NCBI RefSeq assembly: GCF_013391475.1
Contig: NZ_JACBAZ010000004.1
Span: forward strand, 310,001 to 374,000
Length of the DNA: 64,000 bases
Direction of reading: 5' to 3'
DNA from: Oceaniferula marina
Lineage (GTDB): Bacteria > Verrucomicrobiota > Verrucomicrobiia > Verrucomicrobiales > Akkermansiaceae
Shown here: positions 37,645 to 46,022 of the stretch, piece by piece
How positions within the stretch are numbered: position 1 is the first letter of the stretch
How the letters are laid out: each line of letters starts with the position of its first letter
Made by a program: the position numbers and the translations under genes
Notes under the pieces: model-generated
What the model was told of the DNA's origin: nothing
The model's database searches: none
Seen by the model: only the letters and a program-made list of their open reading frames with translations

Positions 37645-39492
37645 CTATCGCTTGAAGCGAATTAAATCGGGCGCCGGAATCGGCTTTTTAAGCGCAAGCG
37701 TCATCTCGAACGGGGCGGCATAAGCACCCTCGGCAAGTTTATCGCTTAAAACGATGTCCAACTCCTCTTGTGAAGGAACCACAAAATAGTCCGACTTGGC
37801 GCGCAATTGGTTAATCAGCTTGTAAACATTGCGGTAACCATTTTTGTCTCCGCGCCACAAACCCTTGATTCGCACGGCATTAATCATTGGCTGAACAGGG
37901 GCTGGAGCCGCTCCCTTTTTTCCTTTTTTACCCTTTTGCGGAGTCTGCGGCCGCTCAGCTTTGATACGAGTCAAGGCACTACCTCCATACTCCGACGAAG
38001 CAAAGCCTTCTATAATAACCGATTGGCCAGGCGATCCGCCCGCAGCCTCATCGCCAGGCTTAAAGTTAATTACCGGGTCAAAGTCAACCGACCAAACAGA
38101 ATCACTGACAAAGTTTTTACCCAGATCCGCAATAATATTCACCCAGAGGGTTCGTGCGCGCTGAGACGAGACCAGCTGATTTTTGTAAACATCCAGAGAG
38201 GCTTCATCTTTAGCCAATTTTTCCAAATCTCCGGAATACTGCCTCAAGTCTGCAATTTTATCCTCCAAGTCTCGGATTTCCTGACCTGCAGCATTCTTCT
38301 TCATGTAGTTTGCCCCAGACCAGATGGCCAAACCGCCAATCAGAACTGCCGAAGCAGCTACCAGCATGGGCTTTCTACGTGCCACATCGCGTTCATGCGA
38401 TACCACGTCGGGAACCAAATCGATTTCCAATGAGGCTTTTCCAAGTCCACGCAGGGCCAGACCAACCAATTCACCTAACTGATGAGCTTCGGCTGCAACC
38501 TGATCAACATCCACCCCTTTCCCGACAGATACACGCTTCAGCGGATTAAAGAAGTCAATCGGCAGACGGAGCTTCTCCTGGAAGAAGTCAGCAATGAAGG
38601 GAAGGTTTGCCCCCCCGCCAGCTAGCAAAATCTGCTTTGGTGCCTTACCGCCGTGCTGACTGCGGAAATAGTTGGTTGTCCGTGCAATTTCTGCCGGCAA
38701 CTTACCGAGAGCATTACGAATCACCGTGGCCAAGGCTGCTGTGGCTTCATCCAACTGAGAGGTATGTGCGGTATTCAATGCCACCATCCCGTTGGAACAC
38801 TTCTGTGTTTCCGCCTCGGAAAAGCTCACTCCATACTCTTTGGAGATGGCCGTGGTGATCGACGCTCCACCGACAGCCACACTCCGCGTAAACATCCGGC
38901 TACCTTCAAGATAGACGAGGTTACATGTCTTGGCTCCAATATCAATCAGCAGAGTGGTTTCCTCCAAGTCAGGGTAGTTATAGCGCAGGGCGTTATATAA
39001 AGCCATCGGCGAAGCATCCACTTCTTCGGTACTCTGCCCGGCTTCGAGAATCACGTCATTGATATCATTCAGCGCGTCACCTTTGATCGCAACCAGTGCA
39101 ACCTCCTTGTCCCCTGAACCACTTTCCAACAACTGCCAATCCCAAATCACCTCATTGATCGGAAACGGAACGTGCTGCTGAGCCTCAAAGGCAACCAACT
39201 GCTCAATATTATCGTCCTCAATAGGAGGCAGCTTGATAAAGCGGGTGAAAACCGACTGGCCGGAAATCGCATACCTAACCTTCGTTTTGCCGATTTTCAA
39301 CTTCTCAGCCAACTCGGAAACCGCCACCCGAATCTGGGGTAAGCGGGCCATTTCAGCCGCAGGGTCTGCCAAAATCGACGAAGAGTCATATTTTTCGAGA
39401 ATGAGTCCTCCGTTTTTCGAAGGCTTGAATACCCCCATGGAAATGCGTTGAGAGCCAATGTTCAACGCTACCGTAGCCTGTGCATCTGCCAT
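37645..39492 (-). CDS. Amuc_1101-type PilM-like ATPase fused to a PilN-like part
   Basis: 615 residues from the ATG at 39492 (MADAQATVALNIG), preceded by CTACACACACATT. Residues 1-360 are an actin-like PilM/FtsA-type domain: 'VALNIGSQRISMG' (phosphate 1), 'TLLIDIGAKTCNLVYLEG' (phosphate 2), and 'ILLAGGGANLPFI' (adenosine motif). A transmembrane segment lies at about 374-396, followed by a coiled-coil (400-445) and a periplasmic beta region, the layout of PilN. In classical type IV pili PilM and PilN are separate proteins that bind each other; here they are one chain. It probably forms the cytoplasmic-to-inner-membrane part of the pilus-like complex with the two downstream proteins. Confidence 0.9.
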   Translation of the reverse strand: MADAQATVALNIGSQRISMGVFKPSKNGGLILEKYDSSSILADPAAEMARLPQIRVAVSELAEKLKIGKTKVRYAISGQSVFTRFIKLPPIEDDNIEQLVAFEAQQHVPFPINEVIWDWQLLESGSGDKEVALVAIKGDALNDINDVILEAGQSTEEVDASPMALYNALRYNYPDLEETTLLIDIGAKTCNLVYLEGSRMFTRSVAVGGASITTAISKEYGVSFSEAETQKCSNGMVALNTAHTSQLDEATAALATVIRNALGKLPAEIARTTNYFRSQHGGKAPKQILLAGGGANLPFIADFFQEKLRLPIDFFNPLKRVSVGKGVDVDQVAAEAHQLGELVGLALRGLGKASLEIDLVPDVVSHERDVARRKPMLVAASAVLIGGLAIWSGANYMKKNAAGQEIRDLEDKIADLRQYSGDLEKLAKDEASLDVYKNQLVSSQRARTLWVNIIADLGKNFVSDSVWSVDFDPVINFKPGDEAAGGSPGQSVIIEGFASSEYGGSALTRIKAERPQTPQKGKKGKKGAAPAPVQPMINAVRIKGLWRGDKNGYRNVYKLINQLRAKSDYFVVPSQEELDIVLSDKLAEGAYAAPFEMTLALKKPIPAPDLIRFKR

Positions 39493-39579
39493 AATGTGTG
39501 TGTAGAAAAATGAATTGTAAGGGTGTGCAGGCGACAACCAGCAAGATTCCCTGCCAGCCTCGCCAATGAAAAGAAGTCC

Positions 39580-40206
39580 CTATCGGCGGGACTCCTCAAT
39601 CTCTGCGTAGCGATCCCACCAGAGAAATTTGAACGGGGTTTCATTTTTATTTCGTAATGGAATCTTGTCGTATCGGGAAATCTGGCGCCACCAACCGGCC
39701 TTCCCTGTAGAGGAAAAAATACCAGAACCTTTATAGGCAGCCTGTCCATTGACGAGAATTTCCCCGCCCACAGACTTCACCACCCGCTTGCTGGCACGGT
39801 CGCTACCGCTGATCCGCTTGATCGCGGCCGGGGAAAGATAAACCGAACTGTAAATATCCTCTCCAACAGGAACGTTCACATGGTTCACTTCCTTCTCGAG
39901 AAACACGCTACGCTTACCTCCCTGAGGATCTTCAATCGCAACGTACCACTTCACGGTCACGCGATCGATAAACTTCTGTTTGTAATCCCGACTCATCTCC
40001 ACATTAAACTTCACTTCACACTCCAACCAGTCCTTGGGCTTGAAGCTTTTGTTTTTACCAACACTAAATTGAGGCGACGGAAGGTTCTCAAATTTAGGAT
40101 CTCCCATGCTGACCTTTGCCATCTGCTGCGCCATCAAAGGCGAGAACAATGCTGAGGCTCCTAACACGACGACAGCAAGTATTTCTTTGTGAATTAAAAG
40201 TTTCAT
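39580..40206 (-). CDS. Amuc_1102-type secreted pilus-like protein
   Basis: 208 residues from the ATG at 40206 (MKLLIHKEILAVVVLGASAL), which gives a signal peptide ending LMAQQ; in-frame starts further upstream would only add unrelated sequence. The mature protein is small, beta-rich and Lys-rich ('KDWLECEVKFNVEM', 'VTVKWYVAIEDPQGG', 'YRYAEIEES'-like end). It is the first gene of the pilus-like operon, and its position and size match Amuc_1102, whose biochemical role is unknown. It is divergent from proS. Confidence 0.82.
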   Translation of the reverse strand: MKLLIHKEILAVVVLGASALFSPLMAQQMAKVSMGDPKFENLPSPQFSVGKNKSFKPKDWLECEVKFNVEMSRDYKQKFIDRVTVKWYVAIEDPQGGKRSVFLEKEVNHVNVPVGEDIYSSVYLSPAAIKRISGSDRASKRVVKSVGGEILVNGQAAYKGSGIFSSTGKAGWWRQISRYDKIPLRNKNETPFKFLWWDRYAEIEESRR

Positions 40207-40385
40207 GATGATTGAGCTTTCATGCACACTACAAAGCCGATCATGGCTTGACCAGCAGAAAGAATGAAAGACCATCACTTTTTTTGCGTGTATCCATTGT
40301 GAATTCAAGCCCCCGCCAATCACCGCCTCAGAAGACACATATCGCACTTGTGATTCTCGCCAGCTTGTGATTTCTAAAGGCCGAC

Positions 40386-41921
40386 ATGGCCAAGCAGCAA
40401 CAGAAGAAAAAGCAGCAAACCGCAATCCAACCGACACGTAGCGATGACTTCCCGGAATGGTATCAACAAGTCATCCGCGCCGCTGACATGGCGGAAAACT
40501 CGGAAACCCGCGGCTGCATGGTGATTAAACCCTGGGGATACGGGATCTGGGAGCTGATCCAACAACAGCTCGACGTGCGCTTCAAGGAAACCGGCCACCA
40601 GAATGCCTACTTCCCCCTGCTTATCCCCCTCTCCTATCTCGAAAAAGAGGCCGGCCATGCCGAAGGTTTCGCCACTGAATGCGCCGTTGTCACTCACCAT
40701 CGCCTGGAAACCGAAAAGCAGGACGACGGATCCGTGAAAATGGTTCCCACCGGAAAACTCACCGAACCGTATGTCATTCGCCCGACCTCCGAAACCATCA
40801 TTGGCTCGGCCTTTTCCCGCTGGATCGAGTCCTACCGCGACCTCCCACTCCTGGTCAACCAGTGGGCCAATGTCATGCGCTGGGAAATGCGCCCACGTCT
40901 CTTCCTCCGCACGGCTGAGTTCCTCTGGCAGGAAGGACACACCGCCCATGAAACCGAAAACGAAGCGATTGAGGAAACCCGGACCATCCACCGACTCTAC
41001 GAGGAATTCCTTCGTGATCACCTCGCCATCCCGGTCATTCCAGGCGAAAAAACCGAAGCCGAACGCTTCCCGGGAGCCGACATGACCCTAACCGTCGAGG
41101 CCATGGTGCAGGATAAAAAAGCCATCCAAGCTGGAACATCCCACTACCTAGGGCAGAACTTTTCCAAAGCCCAGGACATCAGTTTCACCGGCCGTGATGG
41201 AGCCACGCAGCATGCCTACACCACCTCCTGGGGTGTTTCCACCCGCTTGATCGGAACCCTGATCATGGCCCACTCCGATGACGACGGGCTCGTCCTCCCT
41301 CCACGCGTCGCCCCCCAACAAATCATCATCATCCCGGTCACCCCCAAAGAAGAAACCCGGGAAGCCATCATCGACGCCTGCCAGGCGCTCGCCGAAGTTC
41401 TCCGCCGCGAAAAATCCTACGGAGGCCAGCCACTACGCATCCACGTCGACTCACGCGACATCGGCGGAGGCGTCAAAAAATGGGAGTGGGTAAAAAAAGG
41501 AGCCCCGATCCGAATCGAGATTGGACCGCGCGACCTGGAGTCGGGAAAAGTCTGCCTCCAGCGACGGGATCAGGCACCCAATGCCAAGGAGTTCATCCCC
41601 AAGGAAGACTTCATCCGCCACGTCGAAGAAACCTTGGCCGACATCCACAACCAACTCCTGCAACGTGCCACCGAACTACGAGACAACAATATCACCACCT
41701 GCACCGACCTCGGGGAGTTCACCAATTACTGGGACCAAGAGCAGCCCGGATGGCTGCTAACACCATGGAATGGCAGCCGCGAACAGGAAGAGGAACTGTC
41801 GAAAAAACACAAAATTACGATCCGCTGCCTCCCGCTTGACTTACAGGATGAAGACCCCTCACCCTGCATCCTCACCGGAGAGCCCACCCCCCAACGAGCC
41901 ATCTGGGGCCGCAGTTACTAA
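40386..41921 (+). CDS. proS: Prolyl-tRNA synthetase, ProS type 3 (archaeal/eukaryotic-like)
   Basis: 511 residues. Class II aminoacyl-tRNA synthetase that charges tRNA-Pro. It starts with a Gln/Lys-rich stretch, then has 'GCMVIKPWGYGIWELIQ' (motif 1 area), 'EMRPRLFLRTAEFLWQEGHTAH' region split over residues 173-194 (motif 2), and 'TSWGVSTRLIGTLIMAHSDD' (motif 3 area). An anticodon-binding domain follows from about 300 ('IIIIPVTPKEETREAI'), and the C-terminal domain ends 'RAIWGRSY' with the terminal Tyr of this type. The bacterial editing insertion is absent, as usual in type 3 enzymes. It is divergent from the pilus operon and 45 bp upstream of accD. Confidence 0.97.
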   Translation: MAKQQQKKKQQTAIQPTRSDDFPEWYQQVIRAADMAENSETRGCMVIKPWGYGIWELIQQQLDVRFKETGHQNAYFPLLIPLSYLEKEAGHAEGFATECAVVTHHRLETEKQDDGSVKMVPTGKLTEPYVIRPTSETIIGSAFSRWIESYRDLPLLVNQWANVMRWEMRPRLFLRTAEFLWQEGHTAHETENEAIEETRTIHRLYEEFLRDHLAIPVIPGEKTEAERFPGADMTLTVEAMVQDKKAIQAGTSHYLGQNFSKAQDISFTGRDGATQHAYTTSWGVSTRLIGTLIMAHSDDDGLVLPPRVAPQQIIIIPVTPKEETREAIIDACQALAEVLRREKSYGGQPLRIHVDSRDIGGGVKKWEWVKKGAPIRIEIGPRDLESGKVCLQRRDQAPNAKEFIPKEDFIRHVEETLADIHNQLLQRATELRDNNITTCTDLGEFTNYWDQEQPGWLLTPWNGSREQEEELSKKHKITIRCLPLDLQDEDPSPCILTGEPTPQRAIWGRSY

Positions 41922-41966
41922 ATTTTTCATTTGGCATTTATCGATTAGAAATTAGACTTTTTCGTC

Positions 41967-42797
41967 ATGGGTATTTTCAGCAAACCAAAACTCAAGGGCA
42001 AAGGACCGACTCGCGACAGCATGCCGGACCACCTCTGGACCAAATGCACCGACTGCGGTGAGTTGATCCACACCCTTGATCTACAACAAAACCACCAGGT
42101 CTGCCCGGAGTGCAACCACCACTTTCTGATGCCTTCCCGGGAGCGCATCCAACTCATTGCTGACCCTGGAAGCTTCGAGGAAACCCACGCCGGCCTATTC
42201 TCCAAAAACCCACTGAATTTTGACAAGTATGAGGAAAAAATCTCGATGCTTCGTGAAAAAACCGACCTCAATGACGCCGTTGTAACTGGCTCACTCACCA
42301 TCGAGGGAAAACCAACCATGATCGCAGTCATGGACTTCAAGTTTTTTGCCGGATCCATGGGCTCCGTCGTCGGGGAAAAAATCACCCGTGCGATCGAAGA
42401 AGCCACCGAACAAAAATGCGCGATCATCATCGTCTCATCCTCATCCGGGGCCCGCATGCAAGAAGGCCTGCTCTCACTCATGCAAATGGCCAAAACCTGC
42501 GCCGCCCTGGCTAAACATGCTGATGCCGGCCTCCCATACATCTCCGTCATGACCCACCCGACCACCGGAGGCGTCACCGCATCCTATGCAACCATCGGCG
42601 ACATCAACCTCGCCGAGCCCAAATGCATGATCGGTTTTGCAGGGCCGCGTGTCGTCAAGGAAACCACCCATCAGGACCTCCCCCCCGGCTTCCAAACCGC
42701 CGAATTCATGCTCGAACACGGACTGATCGATGACATCGTGCACCGCCGTAAACTACGCAACAAACTCGGCCAACTCCTCAAGTATCTCCTCCCCTAA
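41967..42797 (+). CDS. accD: Acetyl-CoA carboxylase carboxyltransferase subunit beta
   Basis: 276 residues. Forms the carboxyltransferase with AccA that transfers the carboxyl group from carboxybiotin to acetyl-CoA at the start of fatty acid synthesis. A four-Cys zinc ribbon opens the protein ('KCTDCGEL' and 'VCPECNHHF'), followed by the crotonase-like core: 'AVMDFKFFAGSMGSVVGEKI', 'SSSSGARMQEG', 'YISVMTHPTTGGVTASYATIGD' region and 'FAGPRVVKETT'. The length is normal. It lies between proS and folC on the same strand, a common accD-folC order. Confidence 0.98.
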   Translation: MGIFSKPKLKGKGPTRDSMPDHLWTKCTDCGELIHTLDLQQNHQVCPECNHHFLMPSRERIQLIADPGSFEETHAGLFSKNPLNFDKYEEKISMLREKTDLNDAVVTGSLTIEGKPTMIAVMDFKFFAGSMGSVVGEKITRAIEEATEQKCAIIIVSSSSGARMQEGLLSLMQMAKTCAALAKHADAGLPYISVMTHPTTGGVTASYATIGDINLAEPKCMIGFAGPRVVKETTHQDLPPGFQTAEFMLEHGLIDDIVHRRKLRNKLGQLLKYLLP

Positions 42798-42881
42798 GAG
42801 GGAGTGCCGCGTGTCTTCAGACTGAAACACTGGAACTTTTCAACTCCTGCATCCGTCAAAGCGGAAGGCAGGTTCCTCAGA

Positions 42882-44123
42882 ATGACCTACAGCGAAGCAC
42901 TCGACTGGCTCTATGCCACGCAACAGTTCGGCATCAAACTAGGCCTCGAACAACCACGCCGACTGCTCCGCGAAACCCTCGGGTTTCCCTCCGCCAAAAC
43001 CAAGGTCATTCACGTAGCCGGCACCAACGGCAAAGGGTCCACCTGTGCCATCCTCAATGCCCTGGCCCGGTCCTGCGGCGTCCGCACCGGCTTGTTCACA
43101 TCCCCCCATCTGGTCGACTTCAGAGAACGGATTCAAGTCAGCGGACAGCACATCCCGGAAGCCACTACCGCCAAATACCTCGACGACCTCAAGCGGCTCT
43201 GTGCCGACTGGGAACATCACCCAACATTTTTTGAACTAACGCTGGCCGTGGCGATGCGCCACTTCCGACAGCAGGAATGTGAGCTGATCCTCCTCGAAAC
43301 CGGTATGGGTGGCAGACTCGACGCCACCACAGCAGTGCCCGCCGATCTCGCGGTGATCACCCCGATCGCCATGGACCACTCCCAGTGGCTCGGGGAAACG
43401 CTGGAGGAAATTGCCGCTGAAAAAGCGGGTATCATCGTGCCCAAAAAGCCCGTGCTCAGCAGCCGACAGGACCCTGCAGCCCGACACGTCATCGAACAAG
43501 AAGCCAACGAATGCAGGGCCCCGCTCGAGTTTATCACCGAACCCCTGAGCGGTTACCACGTCAACATTCCCGGCCCACACCAAAAGGACAATGCCGCCCT
43601 TGCCCTTGCCGCAGCCCACAGCATTGGACTACCGCTCAATGCCGACACCGTCCGACATGCACTCAGCACTGTCACCTGGCCCGGACGATTCGAACGACTT
43701 GAAGATCACCCTATCATTCTCGACGCCACCCATAACCCCCACGCCGCCAAAGCTCTGGTCAGCACATGGAATGAAGTCTACCCCAATCAAAAGGCCTCTC
43801 TCGTCTTTGGTGCGGTGGAGGGAAAAAACACTGAGGAGGTGCTCGACATCATTGCCCCCATCGCCAAGCATATCCATCTCACACCAGTGAACTCTCCGAG
43901 ATCACTGAGCCCTGAAGATCTTGTGCAAGCTCTACCAGCTGGAGCCCCGCCTCACACCCTGCATGAGAGCCTGGACGAAGCCATCAAAAAGCTCTCACCA
44001 GCCCCTCACACTGGAGAAGAACGCGGGGTAAACGATCCCATACTCATCACCGGCTCACTTTTCCTGATCGGCCAGGCTAAAGCCATCCTTGCGGGTGAAT
44101 CAACCCGCTCAAGCAGTCAGTAA
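42882..44123 (+). CDS. folC: Bifunctional folylpolyglutamate / dihydrofolate synthase
   Basis: 413 residues from the ATG at 42882 (MTYSEALDWLYATQQFGIKLGL), which matches the normal start of the family; a GTG at 42804 is in frame but extra. Mur ligase fold: P-loop 'VAGTNGKGSTCAIL', 'TSPHLVDFRERIQV', 'LETGMGGRLDATTAV', 'TPIAMDHSQWLG' and 'DATHNPHAAKAL'. It adds L-glutamate to dihydropteroate and then to folates. The C-terminal 40 residues after 'TGSLFLIGQAKAIL' are not conserved. It follows accD by 84 bp. Confidence 0.95.
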   Translation: MTYSEALDWLYATQQFGIKLGLEQPRRLLRETLGFPSAKTKVIHVAGTNGKGSTCAILNALARSCGVRTGLFTSPHLVDFRERIQVSGQHIPEATTAKYLDDLKRLCADWEHHPTFFELTLAVAMRHFRQQECELILLETGMGGRLDATTAVPADLAVITPIAMDHSQWLGETLEEIAAEKAGIIVPKKPVLSSRQDPAARHVIEQEANECRAPLEFITEPLSGYHVNIPGPHQKDNAALALAAAHSIGLPLNADTVRHALSTVTWPGRFERLEDHPIILDATHNPHAAKALVSTWNEVYPNQKASLVFGAVEGKNTEEVLDIIAPIAKHIHLTPVNSPRSLSPEDLVQALPAGAPPHTLHESLDEAIKKLSPAPHTGEERGVNDPILITGSLFLIGQAKAILAGESTRSSSQ

Positions 44124-44265
44124 GAGAAAGTGGATAATAAAATCAAGGGCATCAGCCCTGCCATCACCAATCATGAGGTCCCCGGGCCGAACAAGCACTC
44201 CAGCCTCTCCAAAAGCGGAGATACCTCTCCGCACTCCCAAAAAATGCTCACCCACGCTATGCGAA

Positions 44266-44355
44266 AGTAGGACAGATTTTTAATCTGTCGACAACCTAAG
44301 GAACAAACAAGCTCCCCACCTCATCTCATAGCAGTCGACAGGTTAGCCCCCCTAC
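44266..44355. repeat. REP-like doublet (GTAG head plus palindrome)
   Basis: Unit 1 (44266-44292, plus) is AGTAGGACAGATT with a perfect 8-bp palindromic arm GACAGATT/AATCTGTC and ends GTCGAC. Unit 2 (44334-44355, minus strand) is GTAGGGGGGCTAACCTGTCGAC, a degenerate copy in opposite orientation. The layout, a GTAG tetranucleotide at the foot of a palindrome in inverted pairs, is that of REP sequences mobilised by RAYT transposases. No such transposase gene is in the window. Confidence 0.6.
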
Positions 44356-44512
44356 AAACATCCTCAGCTCTTCCATCTCCGCCCCTGCCTCGCCGAATAC
44401 AAAACGCCCTCAAACTCATTCATCGTCTCTTGCCCAAACGCCAACTCCCAACCGGACGGCTCGGAACCGGAGCGAAGCGGAGATAGCCCTAGGCAAAGCC
44501 GTCCCTGCCAGA

Positions 44513-44554
44513 CCATCTTCCATCTTCCATCTTCCATCTTCCATTCTCCATTTT
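44513..44554 (+). repeat. Heptamer tandem repeat (CCATCTT)
   Basis: Four exact CCATCTT units from 44513 followed by CCATTCT and CCATTTT, ending 10 bp before the ATG of the beta-CASP gene. The repeat occupies the position where a ribosome binding site would be, so its length could affect translation. Confidence 0.85.
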
Positions 44555-44564
44555 CAATTAAATC

Positions 44565-45920
44565 ATGACTTTCCAATCACTTCTCCGGCGCGCTGAGATC
44601 GGCGCCAACTCCTACCTTCTTGAACTCGACGACACTCGGATCATCCTCGACTCCGGTATGCATCCGAAAGAAGAAGGCTCGGACTCGCTCCCGGCCCATC
44701 ACGAAATCCCGGCCAACAGCATCGACTCCATCTTTGTTTCCCACTCCCACCTCGACCACTCGGGTTCTCTCCCCGTCCTGATGCGTGATCAGGAAAATGC
44801 CGATGTCTACATGACTCCGGCGACCTCCAAACTGGTCGATGCCTTGCTTCACAACTCGGTCAATGTCATGGAAAGCAAACGCACCGAACTGGGAATCACC
44901 GAGTATCCTTTTTACACCCACCGCGAACTCGATCAGCTCGAAAAACGTTGGCGAACCTTCAACTACGAGCGCCCCTTTGATATCGGCGGCCCCGACAGCA
45001 ATGTGCGAGCCACCTTCTACGACGCCGGCCACATCCTCGGATCCGCAGGTGTCCTGCTCGAAACTCTGGATCAACGAATTTTCTACACCGGCGACGTCCA
45101 GTTTGAAAATCAAACGCTCATCCCGGGAGCCACACTCCCCGAGGAGGACATCGACACCCTGATCATCGAAACCACGCGCGGAGCCTCCCCCCGCCCCGAA
45201 AGCTACAGCCGGGACGAGGAAGAGCTCCGCTTTGCCGAATCCATCAACGACTGCCTAAAAGGTGGAGGCTCGGTCCTGGTCCCCGTCTTTGCCATGGGCA
45301 AAACCCAGGAAGTGCTCACCATGATCAACCGCTTCAAGGCCGAGGGGCTGATCCCCGATGCCCCGGTCTATATCGGAGGACTCAGCACCAAAATGACCCT
45401 GATCTTTGACGAATTTGCTGATTCCACCCCACGAAACCAGCCCGGGTTCCAAATCCTGCGCGACATGGAAGTCAAAACCGGAGGCCGCCGCAAGCGCCGT
45501 GCTCCGATCACCTACCAACGGGGGGCCATCTATGCCCTGTCCAGCGGGATGATGACCGAAAAAACCGTCTCCAACAACTTCGCCAGAGGCTTCATCAACA
45601 ACCCGAAAAACCATCTCCTCTTCGTCGGATACGCCGACCCCGATTCGCCAGCCGGCCATATCAGATCCGGTAGCCTCGGAGACTTGATCGACCTGGACCC
45701 CGAGCAAGACCCCGTACAATTCAACTGCCCAATGGAAGTCTTCGACTTCTCAGGTCACGCCACTCGTGATGACCTGCTCGACTACATTTTGCGGGTCAAC
45801 CCGAAGCGCACTTTCCTGGTTCACGGTGACATGGACGCCAGCGAATGGTTTGCCCAACAACTTGCCGAGAAACTTCCGGACTGCGAAACCATCATCCCGT
45901 TTCCCGGCAAAAAATACTAA
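44565..45920 (+). CDS. MBL-fold beta-CASP RNA-processing nuclease
   Basis: 451 residues. Metallo-beta-lactamase fold with zinc ligands in 'SHSHLDHSG' (His60, His62, Asp64, His65), 'DAGHILGSAG' and 'FYTGDVQF', followed by the beta-CASP insert and its conserved 'ALSSGMMTEKT' and 'FDFSGHATRDDL', and a final 'LVHGDMDASEWFAQQL'. This architecture is shared by CPSF73/Ysh1-type endonucleases and by bacterial RNA exonucleases. It may act on RNA or on DNA; most bacterial homologs are RNA nucleases. No KH domain is present. It is a single gene flanked by repeats and the convergent C25 peptidase gene. Confidence 0.85.
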   Translation: MTFQSLLRRAEIGANSYLLELDDTRIILDSGMHPKEEGSDSLPAHHEIPANSIDSIFVSHSHLDHSGSLPVLMRDQENADVYMTPATSKLVDALLHNSVNVMESKRTELGITEYPFYTHRELDQLEKRWRTFNYERPFDIGGPDSNVRATFYDAGHILGSAGVLLETLDQRIFYTGDVQFENQTLIPGATLPEEDIDTLIIETTRGASPRPESYSRDEEELRFAESINDCLKGGGSVLVPVFAMGKTQEVLTMINRFKAEGLIPDAPVYIGGLSTKMTLIFDEFADSTPRNQPGFQILRDMEVKTGGRRKRRAPITYQRGAIYALSSGMMTEKTVSNNFARGFINNPKNHLLFVGYADPDSPAGHIRSGSLGDLIDLDPEQDPVQFNCPMEVFDFSGHATRDDLLDYILRVNPKRTFLVHGDMDASEWFAQQLAEKLPDCETIIPFPGKKY

Positions 45921-46022
45921 ACTCCCGCAAGGCAAGCAATCGGTAGGGCTGATTGGCCTCAATCAGCCGTCGATGCATGAACTTCAAGGGAAGCTTGCCA
46001 ACCAAGCATAAAGATCCACCTA

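Larger units (their letters stand above)
44124..44564. other. Repeat-rich intergenic region between folC and the beta-CASP gene
   Basis: 441 bp without a convincing gene. From left to right it has a perfect 7-bp hairpin (GCGGAGA-TACC-TCTCCGC, 44213-44230), a REP-type doublet (44266-44355), and a heptamer tandem repeat (44513-44554), both annotated separately. A 70-codon frame on the minus strand overlaps the heptamers and reads as WKMEDGRWKM, which reflects the repeat, so I do not call it a gene. Confidence 0.6.
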
